From Desulfobacterales bacterium (lineage in GTDB: Bacteria; Desulfobacterota; Desulfobacteria; Desulfobacterales; UBA5852), in assembly GCA_030065275.1 (NCBI GenBank), contig JASJCV010000002.1:1-36016 (forward strand): a stretch of DNA of 36,016 nt, written 5' to 3'. Below, in pieces: positions 1 to 7,321 of the stretch. The notes under the pieces were generated by a model. It saw nothing but the letters and a program-made list of their open reading frames with translations. It did no database searches and was not told the origin of the DNA. Each line of letters opens with the position of its first letter. Within the stretch, counting starts at the first letter, position 1. The translations under genes were made by a program, and so were the position numbers.

Positions 1-258
1 TAGGGCCCTTCGCATTCGGCGGCTTCTCGTTGGCGCCCGATCGCACTCACAACCCACCAACTGGTTTTCCACTTCGACCGCGCCGGGCTGGATGAGATAT
101 CGCCCGATATCCGAAAGGCTGTACTCCATCACCTTATTCGGCTTGGCCTTGATGCCGAGGGTCGCCACGTCAAACTCGGTGTAGGCTCCCGGTGTTATAA
201 TCCAAACCGAATCGGGCATAATCTCCATCGACTCTCGTACAGGGGCCAGATTCGCCAT
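1..258 (-). CDS. Hypothetical protein, 3' end cut by window edge
   Basis: An open frame of 86 codons starts at an ATG (256-258) and runs off the left edge without a stop. An in-frame stop lies just upstream of the ATG. The first 70 or so residues look like ordinary protein (for example VWIITPGAYTEFDVATLG and SDIGRYLIQPGAVEVENQ). The last dozen residues before the edge are Arg-rich, so a frame change near the edge is possible. No clear Shine-Dalgarno precedes the ATG; Met11 and Met14 are alternatives. It lies downstream of motB on the same strand, after a 161-base gap, so it could be distally co-transcribed. I do not recognise the family. Confidence 0.4.
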   Translation of the reverse strand, partial: MANLAPVRESMEIMPDSVWIITPGAYTEFDVATLGIKAKPNKVMEYSLSDIGRYLIQPGAVEVENQLVGCECDRAPTRSRRMRRAL

Positions 259-419
259 TAACGGGCATCAGCTGGCCGCCCGGTCAGCCCCTCGGTTGCG
301 GGCATTGGCATCTCGCGGCGCTGTGATCGGCCTCGTTTGGGCGCATGTGTGAACAATACCATAGAATCCGGGAATTGAACACGCTGCCCCTGACCCGACA
401 GCGTGCAGCGGTGACGTCC

Positions 420-1205
420 TCAGGAGTCGTTTTTATCGAAGATGGGTTCGACCGGCTGCGGCACAGCGGTCAGAATGATTTCCACCCGCCGATTCTTTTC
501 ACGACCTTCCAGGGTGTCGTTGGTGTGCGTCGGGCGGTATTTGCCGAATCCCATGGTGGATATTCGTTCCGGCGGGATGTCGACCTTGTCGATCATAAAC
601 TCGGCCACCTCGGCGGCACGCGCAATCGAAAGCTTGAGGTTGGTTTCGAAAGGACCGCCGCGAACCGGGACATTGTCCGTATGACCGGCAATGATGATAT
701 CTCCTTCGGTCCCTTTGAGGCGCAGGCCGATCTCCCTCAGGACCGGAATCAAGCGCGGCCGGATGCGCGCCTTGCCCGAATCGAAAGTGGCACCACCCAG
801 AAGGCGGATAATCGTCTGATGACCGTCGACTTCGATTTCGACCTGGTCTTCGAGACCGCGCAGTTTGCCCTCCAGCGCCTCCTTGAGTTCTTCTCCCAGG
901 CTCTCCATGACCTGAGTGGCAATGTACTCCTGCTTGTCGAATTTGGGAACCATGTCCTGGTCAAAACTCAGCGCGACCATCTTGGCTCCGCGCGGGCTCT
1001 CGAACACCCTTTCCTTGCGCTGCACGCCAAATGCCTGGGCCATTGAACCGGCCACCATTTTATATTTTTGCCGATCCATTTCCGAAAAGGAGAGGAGCAG
1101 TACGAAAAAGCACAACAACAGGCTCATGAGATCGCCGAAAGTGACGACCCACTTGGGCGCCCCCTTTTCCTTTTCGGGTCCATTGGCCAAGACGTGATCG
1201 CTCAT
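420..1205 (-). CDS. motB: Flagellar motor stator protein MotB (PomB-like, OmpA C-terminal domain)
   Basis: This 261-residue protein is the peptidoglycan-anchored stator subunit that couples ion flow to flagellar rotation. A single N-terminal membrane helix carries the ion-binding aspartate (Asp25) in TFGDLMSLLLCFFVLLLSFS, followed by EMD. This resembles the sodium-motor PomB helix more than enterobacterial MotB. A plug/linker region follows, then a C-terminal OmpA-like peptidoglycan-binding domain with HTDNVPV, NLKLSIARAAEV and GREKNRRVEI. I chose the ATG at 1203-1205 because it begins two bases after the motA stop; the longer open frame upstream only overlaps motA. The tight spacing implies translational coupling with motA. 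Ion specificity is inferred from helix similarity only. Confidence 0.93.
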   Translation of the reverse strand: MSDHVLANGPEKEKGAPKWVVTFGDLMSLLLCFFVLLLSFSEMDRQKYKMVAGSMAQAFGVQRKERVFESPRGAKMVALSFDQDMVPKFDKQEYIATQVMESLGEELKEALEGKLRGLEDQVEIEVDGHQTIIRLLGGATFDSGKARIRPRLIPVLREIGLRLKGTEGDIIIAGHTDNVPVRGGPFETNLKLSIARAAEVAEFMIDKVDIPPERISTMGFGKYRPTHTNDTLEGREKNRRVEIILTAVPQPVEPIFDKNDS

Positions 1206-1207
1206 GG

Positions 1208-1993
1208 TCAACCGGCTTCTTCCGCGGGCTTGTCCTTGGCTGCGGTGCCGTTGCGGACCTTGGGCGCCAGATAGATTTTTAGGGATTCCTCTAGCACCAT
1301 GGGAGAGAGGGCCTGGTTGATGCCCACCGCCGCTTCGCGGATGATGGACTTGGCCTGTTGCTCTTGCTGGCTGCGGAGCGCCAGTTTGTCCGCGATCGGC
1401 AGGCACACCAGGTTGGCTGCCAATGCGCCGTAAAGTGTGGTCAACAAGGCCACCGCCATGGACGGGCCGATACTGGCCGGGTCATCCATCGAGGCCAGCA
1501 TCTGGACCAGCCCGATGAGGGTGCCGATCATGCCGAACGCCGGGGCCGAATCACCGATGCCCTTGAAGACGCTTTGTCCGGTGGTATGGCGGCTGACCGT
1601 CAGGTTGATGTCCTTGTTGAGCATATCGGCGAGAAGCTGCTCGTCGTAGCCGTCGGACAAATAGCGCAGTGCTTTGGCCATGAAAGGATCGTCGGGGTTC
1701 TCCTGATCGAGAGAGATCAGCCCCTCTTTTTTGGCCATGCGCGCAAAATTGACCATTTTTTTGATGATTTCTTCGGGCGCTTCCAGCTTTACCGAGAAGG
1801 CCTTCATCGCCACCTTGATTGAGTTGAGGACGTCGGCCAGGGTAAATTTGATGCAGGCGGCGGCGAACGACCCGCCCACCACGATCAACAGGCCGGGAAC
1901 GTTGATAAATATGCCGGCACTGCCGCCCAGAAAGATGGCACTCAAGATCAACAGGCTACCGCCGGACAGTCCTATGATTGTTGCCAGATCCAT
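1208..1993 (-). CDS. motA: Flagellar motor stator protein MotA (PomA-like)
   Basis: This is the 261-residue partner of the downstream OmpA-domain stator protein. Four membrane segments are visible: two near the N-terminus (about residues 5-25 and 30-50) and two in the C-terminal half. The third and fourth helices contain the conserved segment PAFGMIGTLIGLVQML and a small-residue-rich MAVALLTTLYGALAANL. A large cytoplasmic loop between helices 2 and 3 would carry the charged residues that contact FliG. The start MDLATIIGLSGG and the following GGSAGIFINVPGLLIVVGGS closely recall sodium-driven PomA. The start has a GAGG ribosome site seven bases upstream. The gene is divergent from a sigma-54 regulator. 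Confidence 0.94.
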   Translation of the reverse strand: MDLATIIGLSGGSLLILSAIFLGGSAGIFINVPGLLIVVGGSFAAACIKFTLADVLNSIKVAMKAFSVKLEAPEEIIKKMVNFARMAKKEGLISLDQENPDDPFMAKALRYLSDGYDEQLLADMLNKDINLTVSRHTTGQSVFKGIGDSAPAFGMIGTLIGLVQMLASMDDPASIGPSMAVALLTTLYGALAANLVCLPIADKLALRSQQEQQAKSIIREAAVGINQALSPMVLEESLKIYLAPKVRNGTAAKDKPAEEAG

Positions 1994-2276
1994 CTTTCCC
2001 TCGTGGTTGCTTTTACGGTTCGTCTCGGCTCGAAGGCTAACGTGTGCACTGCCGCCGTGGCGGCTGCCGCCCGGTCAACGTATCCCGCCGAGAACAGATT
2101 CAAATCAACAATTCGATCGAAGCCGGGCAGTTGCCTCCCGTGACTGTTAGGTGTTTTATCGTCGCTTGAGGAACAAACTTGAGCGCAACCTCGGTGGCGA
2201 AGTCGCTCGACGGAGCACGCCACCGTGCCGGGCGTCCGCTTGAAGCTGTGGCGGGAGCCTGATATAGGTTGCGGTC

Positions 2277-3656
2277 ATGGAGGCTTTGACCGCTGAAAAA
2301 TCATCGATTCTCGTGGTGGACGACGACACCGGACTGCTGGCCAGCATTCATGCCGTCCTCGTGGGCGCCGGTTTTCAGGAACCGATGCTTCTTTCCGAGG
2401 GTGCCCGAACGCTTGAGACCATCGCGCGCGGCAGTTTTCGCCTTGTACTCCTGGACCTGATGATGCCCGACGCGGACGGCATGGCCCTTCTGCGAGAAAT
2501 CAAGGCACAGCACCCGCATCTCGAATGCATCGTCTTTACGGCCATGGACGATGTGGAGACCGCCATCCAGGCCGTGCGGTACGGCGCATACGACTACCTC
2601 GTGAAGGGGCAGAACAACGAGAGGCTGATCATTACCATCAACCGGGCATTGGAGCGTTTTGCCCTGCGTCAGGAGCGGCGTCTCCTGAGCCGCCGCTCGT
2701 CGTTCCGCGACCTCAAGCATCCGGAAGCCTTCGCCGATTTCGTTGCCGCCGACCCTTCCATGGCGGTGGTCTTCCGCCAAGCCGAGGCCGTGGCGCCGAC
2801 CGACTACAGCGTGGTCATCACCGGCGAATCCGGCACGGGCAAGGAGATGCTGGCCCGCGTGCTTCATCGGCTGAGCAATCGTTCAGCGGCCCCCTTCATC
2901 GCGGTTAACATGGCCGCATTCAACCGCGGCCTGTTCGAAGACGAATTTTTCGGTCATATCCGCGGTGCCTATACGCATGCGGTGAGCGCCAAAAAAGGCT
3001 TTCTGGAAGAAGCCCAGGGCGGCACCCTGTTTTTGGATGAGATCACCGAACTGGATCTGGCGCTGCAAGGGAAGCTTCTGCGCGTCATTGAGGAAAAAGA
3101 ACTCTACCGCCTGGGAAGCACGCGCCTGCGCAATATCGACGTGCGATTCATCGCCGCCACCAACCGGGACATCCATCAGGAAATCGATACAGGGGGATTC
3201 CGGGCCGATCTATTCTACCGGCTCAACACCTGCAATATCACGCTGCCACCGTTGCGCTCCCGGCCTCGCGATATTATCCCCCTGGCCGAGCATTTTCTTC
3301 AGATTCATGCGGCTCGCCTGGGGAAATCGATCAAAGGACTGGGCACCGACCTGAAGGCCAGACTCCAGGGGCATGGCTACCCCGGTAATATCCGCGAACT
3401 TCAGAATATCATCGCCGCCGCCGTACTCGTGGAAGAAAGCGACCGCCTTGGCCTGGCATCGGTGGCGACGGCGCTGCCGGCGATGGACCCTACGGTCGCA
3501 GCAGATGGCGAACCGCTGCTGTCGCTGGCGGAGTTGGAGCGGCGCCATATCCGTCGGGTCCTTGACGCATGCCAGGGTGACCGCGCCAAAGCGGCTGAAA
3601 TACTCGAGGTCAATCCTTCCACCGTCTATCGCAAGATCAAGCGCCTGGGACTTTGA
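2277..3656 (+). CDS. Sigma-54-type response regulator (receiver, AAA+, Fis-type HTH) with non-canonical GAFTGA loop
   Basis: This is a 459-residue NtrC-family regulator. The receiver domain (about 10-125) has acidic residues Asp15-17, phospho-acceptor Asp60, Thr88 and Lys110. The AAA+ domain (about 155-385) has Walker A GESGTGKE (183-190), Walker B LFLDEI (251-256) and arginine-finger segment FRADLFYRLN. The C-terminal helix-turn-helix (about 425-459) reads GDRAKAAEILEVNPSTVYRK. The sigma-54-contacting loop is GAYTHA (230-235) instead of GAFTGA, and the preceding segment is also divergent (DEFFGHIR rather than ELFGHEKG). It may therefore activate sigma-54 polymerase poorly or act differently. 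No histidine kinase gene is adjacent. It is divergent from motAB across a 283-base gap, but control of motility is only a guess. Confidence 0.93.
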   Translation: MEALTAEKSSILVVDDDTGLLASIHAVLVGAGFQEPMLLSEGARTLETIARGSFRLVLLDLMMPDADGMALLREIKAQHPHLECIVFTAMDDVETAIQAVRYGAYDYLVKGQNNERLIITINRALERFALRQERRLLSRRSSFRDLKHPEAFADFVAADPSMAVVFRQAEAVAPTDYSVVITGESGTGKEMLARVLHRLSNRSAAPFIAVNMAAFNRGLFEDEFFGHIRGAYTHAVSAKKGFLEEAQGGTLFLDEITELDLALQGKLLRVIEEKELYRLGSTRLRNIDVRFIAATNRDIHQEIDTGGFRADLFYRLNTCNITLPPLRSRPRDIIPLAEHFLQIHAARLGKSIKGLGTDLKARLQGHGYPGNIRELQNIIAAAVLVEESDRLGLASVATALPAMDPTVAADGEPLLSLAELERRHIRRVLDACQGDRAKAAEILEVNPSTVYRKIKRLGL

Positions 3657-4049
3657 AATCCTTTACCGGCACGGGCGCCAACCACCGTACATGCGGATGC
3701 CCGCCGGCCCTGGGGGATCGCTTCGGTCGGTCGGCAAAAGACCCGCCCATGGAAAATCGCCAGCGCGGCGGGCGTCGGCCGAAAAAATCCTTGAACCGTG
3801 TCGCCATGTCCTCTAAGGTTTGATTCACAGCGTGCAGGCCAGGAGGCGGCGACCTGTCGATCGGTATTGTCGGGCGACTCCGCGATTCAATCCGGGCTGT
3901 AACGAACCATCACGCCCTTTCACCTCTGCGGAAAAGAAACCGGACGCGCGGATACGGCGCCCGGCCGGTTTACGGTCAGACACGATTGTCGCCCTAGTTT
4001 TGGCAAACCACCATTGATTTTCTACTCGTCCGATTCAAGGGAGGTGACC
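3657..4049. other. Intergenic region, no gene recognised
   Basis: About 390 bases lie between the response regulator and the ABM-domain gene. Short open frames occur on both strands, but none has a good ribosome site together with protein-like composition. I see no clear terminator or promoter. The last 20 bases contain the strong ribosome-binding site of the next gene. Confidence 0.5.
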
Positions 4050-4385
4050 ATGGCCGTTGAAGTGATTATCCGGCGCACATTCAAGGATGCGGCTCAGGCC
4101 GCCGAACTCGTCCCCCTGATCGTCCAGTTGCGTTCGCTGGCCACGGTTCAAAAGGGCTACATGACCGGGCAGACGCTGCGCTGCATCGATTGTCCGGGAG
4201 AGTATCTGGTCATCAGCACCTGGCATACGGCGGAAGACTGGAACGCCTGGTTTAACAGCGACACCCGCCGCAAGCTGCAGCGCCAAATCGACAACGTGCT
4301 GGGCGAGGAGACCGAATATCGGATTTATGAACCCCTGGTGGGGGGGATTATCCCGGATTTTTCCGTTGGCGCGCGCAGTGAGTAG
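4050..4385 (+). CDS. ABM-fold (antibiotic biosynthesis monooxygenase-like) small protein
   Basis: This 111-residue protein has the pattern of a dimeric alpha-beta barrel of the ABM superfamily: an N-terminal strand VEVIIRRTF, a helix with AELVPLIVQLRSLATVQKGY, a central strand EYLVISTWHTAEDWNAWF and a C-terminal helix and strand. ABM proteins range from small monooxygenases to haem-degrading enzymes and ligand-binding proteins, so substrate and reaction cannot be read here. The ATG at 4050 is preceded by a strong AAGGGAGGTGACC Shine-Dalgarno, which rules out the start 36 bases upstream. It appears monocistronic. Confidence 0.8.
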   Translation: MAVEVIIRRTFKDAAQAAELVPLIVQLRSLATVQKGYMTGQTLRCIDCPGEYLVISTWHTAEDWNAWFNSDTRRKLQRQIDNVLGEETEYRIYEPLVGGIIPDFSVGARSE

Positions 4386-4661
4386 TCATTTCCGTTCGCT
4401 GTCGGAACGGATTCGCATGTGGTTGCGGTGCGCCCCCGCGAAATGGCATCGAACCCAATCCAGGCCGCGCGGGCTGAGGGCGTCCTTCGGCCAACCCAAA
4501 GCCCGGGCGCATTGATTCCCCAACGCCCCGGGGTGGTGCCGCCGGCCCCGCCCGCCGGCATTATCTCGATCGAACGGCACCGGGGTCATCGGGGGTTTGA
4601 CGCGGTGCGATCATTGCGGACATATTGCCACTAGCACGTGACACAATGGGATGGAGAAACA

Positions 4662-5042
4662 ATGAAACGCATTGATACCGCGGTGGCGGTCTGGTCTGTT
4701 CTATCCCTTGCGGCCATGAACCGACAAATCCTGACCTATAGCTGCCTGGCCCGTTTGATCGGCGTGCCCCGAAGCAATCTGGGACGGCTTCTGGAACCAA
4801 TCCAGTCCTACTGTATTCTCAGCAACCTGCCGCCACTGACGAGCATCGTGGTCGAGGAGCGAACGGGTCGTCCGGGGGACGGGTTCATCGCTGCTTCCGA
4901 CCTGCCGCAAGCCCAGGCCGATACGTTGTCCCACGACTGGCTGCAGCAGGCCGTCCCCCACCCCCACGATTTCCGTAAAGCCCTCGACACGCTGCCCAGC
5001 TGCGGGCTAACCCTGGGTGAATTAATGCAGCAGATCAGCTAG
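4662..5042 (+). CDS. Conserved hypothetical protein with putative N-terminal helix-turn-helix
   Basis: This 126-residue protein is not one I can name. The N-terminal third (VWSVLSLAAMNRQILTYSCL then ARLIGVPRSNLGRLLEPI) is helical and resembles a winged-helix or HTH fold. The middle contains LPPLTSIVVEERTGRPGDGF, a pattern I associate with widespread small hypothetical proteins. I chose the ATG at 4662 because GGAG lies seven bases upstream; a GTG at 4638 in the same frame is the alternative. The neighbours (ABM protein upstream, a convergent methyltransferase downstream) do not suggest a role. DNA binding is inferred only from the helical pattern. Confidence 0.7.
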   Translation: MKRIDTAVAVWSVLSLAAMNRQILTYSCLARLIGVPRSNLGRLLEPIQSYCILSNLPPLTSIVVEERTGRPGDGFIAASDLPQAQADTLSHDWLQQAVPHPHDFRKALDTLPSCGLTLGELMQQIS

Positions 5043-5144
5043 CCCATCCCTTCGATCCCACGTCCTGGGAATTTGCTGGCCTGCCGCGGCCTCGGCGGGG
5101 GAAGCGAGCGTCCCGGCGCGAATCCCCACGTGTATGCAAACCGT

Positions 5145-5933
5145 TCAGGGCCTGTGTGCCGTCACCAGCAGGCGGTGGCGCATGCAGCCGACATCCGCAT
5201 CGCTCCCGGTTGCGGAGGCGGCCGCGCCTTGGTCGTGCACCCGGGCGCCGACAAAGCCGGCCTGGCGCACAAGCCTCAACAGCGTCTCGCGGTCATATAG
5301 ACGGATGCGATAGTTCATGTCCCGTATCAGCCCCCTTTCCTTGCTCAGCACGAGTTCACGCGCGCAGACGCATTCATCCCGAACTTCGCGCTCGCGGCAG
5401 ACCACAACGTCGCCGTCGATTTCATGCCAGGCGTTGGGGGCGATTCTGGTGCGGATCATCTCGCCATCGGCCACGTCCAGGAGCAGCCGTCCGCCGGGTG
5501 CGATAACCCGGCGGCATTCGGCAAGGAGCTGCCGGTCGTTCACCTGATCGCCCATATAACCGAGCGAGTTTCCCAGAATCAGTCCGTAGTCTGAACTGTT
5601 CGCGTTCAAGGGCAGGCAGCGGGCATCGGCTTGAATGAAATTGGCCGACAATCCCTCCCTTCGGGCCGTTTCCCGTCCGATCTCAAGAAGCGGGCGGGAG
5701 TAGTCCACCAGCGTGCACCGCTTGAAACCGCGGCGGCAGAACTCGAGCGTGTGACGCCCCTGGCCGCCGCATAGATCCAGAAGCCTGGCATCGGGGTGGA
5801 GCGACAGCAGCCGGCTATAGATATCTGTCTCGTACCGGGTGATCTCGGCATTGCCCACCGTGCGCGCATCGGTGATCAGATAGACCTCGTCAAAAAGGGT
5901 CTGCCACCAGTCGGGATCGACGCTGATGGTCAT
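5145..5933 (-). CDS. Class I SAM-dependent methyltransferase
   Basis: This 262-residue protein has a Rossmann-type SAM-binding core. Motif I is LLDLCGGQGRHTLEF (about 51-65), followed by acidic motif II LVDYSRPLLEIGRE, ADARCLPLN (about 102-110), and a motif IV/V region with LGNSLGYMGDQVNDRQLL and VIAPGGRLLLDV. The C-terminal half is beta-rich (REVRDECVCARELVLS) and may form the acceptor pocket. The acceptor is unknown. The start codon overlaps the stop of the upstream ATP-grasp gene by the tetranucleotide ATGA, so the two are translationally coupled. A small-molecule or peptide acceptor made by the ligase upstream is a reasonable inference, not a demonstrated one. Confidence 0.88.
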   Translation of the reverse strand: MTISVDPDWWQTLFDEVYLITDARTVGNAEITRYETDIYSRLLSLHPDARLLDLCGGQGRHTLEFCRRGFKRCTLVDYSRPLLEIGRETARREGLSANFIQADARCLPLNANSSDYGLILGNSLGYMGDQVNDRQLLAECRRVIAPGGRLLLDVADGEMIRTRIAPNAWHEIDGDVVVCREREVRDECVCARELVLSKERGLIRDMNYRIRLYDRETLLRLVRQAGFVGARVHDQGAAASATGSDADVGCMRHRLLVTAHRP

Positions 5934-7321
5934 ACGGCCTCCGGTTCGGCTCCGAAACCAAACAGGCCGTCGGCGGCGAAGATTGCCGGACCGCCCTGCC
6001 ATGGCTGCAGACGCGCGATTTCCAGTTCGTCTTCCTCGATGTCGATGTATTCGTCCAGTTCGCCGGCCTGCCACATTTTCTCAAGTTTGAGACTGTCTTT
6101 CCACATGGCACGACCATAGACGTCCAGCGCATTCAATTGTCCTGCGGTGATGATGCGCGGCCGCAGCGCGATCTTGATCGGTCCCAGCAGGTAGGTGAAC
6201 CTAGCCTTCAGGGCCAGTTCGTTTTGTTCGTCCTCTATGGCTTTGAGTTCGCTGTAGCCGAGGCTGGCGATGGCCCGATTGATTTGGGCGACGGCCTGCC
6301 CCACCCTCTGTTCGGTCTTCAGTACGGCCAGGGGCTGAACCCCCCCTCCGCTGCCGACATTCGTGGGCACGTCGCCGTAACGGCATAAAAAGCCGAAGGT
6401 CTTTTCCGGGCCGATGAGGCAGCGGAAATCGGTCTGGCGGGTGGTCAACTGCACCGTTTCAGCGGCGCGGTCGATTTCCGGCATGGCTTCAGCCCACATG
6501 TTGAGCGGCACTTTCTGCTGCACGATGTAATGCCCCTTTTCGAGCGCCTTGGCAATGGCCGTATCCGCATCATGGGCGCCGCCGCCGACCATCACGCCGA
6601 TGCCGGAATAGCCCCGCTCCGGTTTCAACACCAGATTCGACCAGTTGGAGCGGCACCAGGCAATCAGGTCGCGAATGCTCTCACCGTGGGGGCCATCGGT
6701 GGCACGCTCGAAAAAGCGCCGCGTCCACGGGGTTCGCCGAACGGTTTCCGGCTCGAAACGTTCTGCCAGCACGCCGGTGAAAACCTCGAACATGCTTTTG
6801 ACATTGATCGGCTCCGTGCCGCGCGGATTGAGCACCCGGTTTTCGCCGATGACCTGCATCAGGGGGGACAAATCGTGTTGGCGGTGCAATTTGAGAAAGA
6901 CGTCGTTGTTGAAATCCATGAACACCAGACTGACCGGGCGTCCCCGATGGCAGACGCGGCCGTTGCACGTTTCAAATTCATGCGGGGCCGCCAGTATACC
7001 CGTAACACCATCGACCCGGTCCAGCCGTTCGGCCAGATTGATGTTCTCGGTTACTTCGGCAAGGGTCTCCTCCTCGGCCACCACCGCGATCAATCCTTTA
7101 TTATTGCCCTCGCGCCGGCGAAAAACGTCCAGGAGCATTTCGGTGAAACCGACCACCGGATAGAGCATGGGGTGATCGAAATCGAGGGCCACGCCCGTTG
7201 GATTGAGTTGATTCAACCGGCGCCAGACCACTTTGGCAATTTCCTGGGTGATGCGCTGATAATCCCAGCCGCCGGGGCTGCCCAGATTCCATTCCGAATG
7301 ATAACCGTGAAAAGACGTCAA
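5930..7321 (-). CDS. ATP-grasp domain protein (putative carboxylate-amine/thiol ligase)
   Basis: This 463-residue protein has ATP-grasp hallmarks. The nucleotide-binding strand-loop LVLKPERGYSGIGVMVGG (about 230-247) has Lys233 and a glycine-rich turn. The hinge-like YIVQQKVPL lies at 265-273, TDFRCLIG at 297-304 and RYGDVPTNVGSGGGVQPL at about 314-331 in the metal-binding region. The N-terminal 200 residues (LDFDHPMLYPVVGFTEMLLD and MDFNNDVFLKLH) presumably form the substrate-binding part, as in glutathionylspermidine-synthase-like or permuted ATP-grasp ligases. The family normally activates a carboxylate as acyl phosphate and joins it to an amine or thiol. Substrates are unknown. It is the middle gene of an overlapping trio, sharing ATGA with the genes on both sides. 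Confidence 0.83.
   Translation of the reverse strand: MTSFHGYHSEWNLGSPGGWDYQRITQEIAKVVWRRLNQLNPTGVALDFDHPMLYPVVGFTEMLLDVFRRREGNNKGLIAVVAEEETLAEVTENINLAERLDRVDGVTGILAAPHEFETCNGRVCHRGRPVSLVFMDFNNDVFLKLHRQHDLSPLMQVIGENRVLNPRGTEPINVKSMFEVFTGVLAERFEPETVRRTPWTRRFFERATDGPHGESIRDLIAWCRSNWSNLVLKPERGYSGIGVMVGGGAHDADTAIAKALEKGHYIVQQKVPLNMWAEAMPEIDRAAETVQLTTRQTDFRCLIGPEKTFGFLCRYGDVPTNVGSGGGVQPLAVLKTEQRVGQAVAQINRAIASLGYSELKAIEDEQNELALKARFTYLLGPIKIALRPRIITAGQLNALDVYGRAMWKDSLKLEKMWQAGELDEYIDIEEDELEIARLQPWQGGPAIFAADGLFGFGAEPEAV

Noticed and set aside
345-1046. Long plus-strand open frame opposite motB
   Set aside because: It is the antisense shadow of the clear MotB coding sequence; the protein has no recognisable domain and no proper ribosome site.
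3637-3828. Possible 63-codon minus-strand small gene after the response regulator
   Set aside because: It starts with GTG without a ribosome site, its internal ATG has a GAGG placed too close, and it overlaps the 3' end of the regulator gene; the Pro/Arg-rich translation is not convincing.
4541-4560. GCCGGC repeat hairpin as terminator of the ABM gene
   Set aside because: The stem is only a palindromic six-base repeat with no T tract after it (ATTATC), and it lies about 155 bases past the stop; too weak to call.
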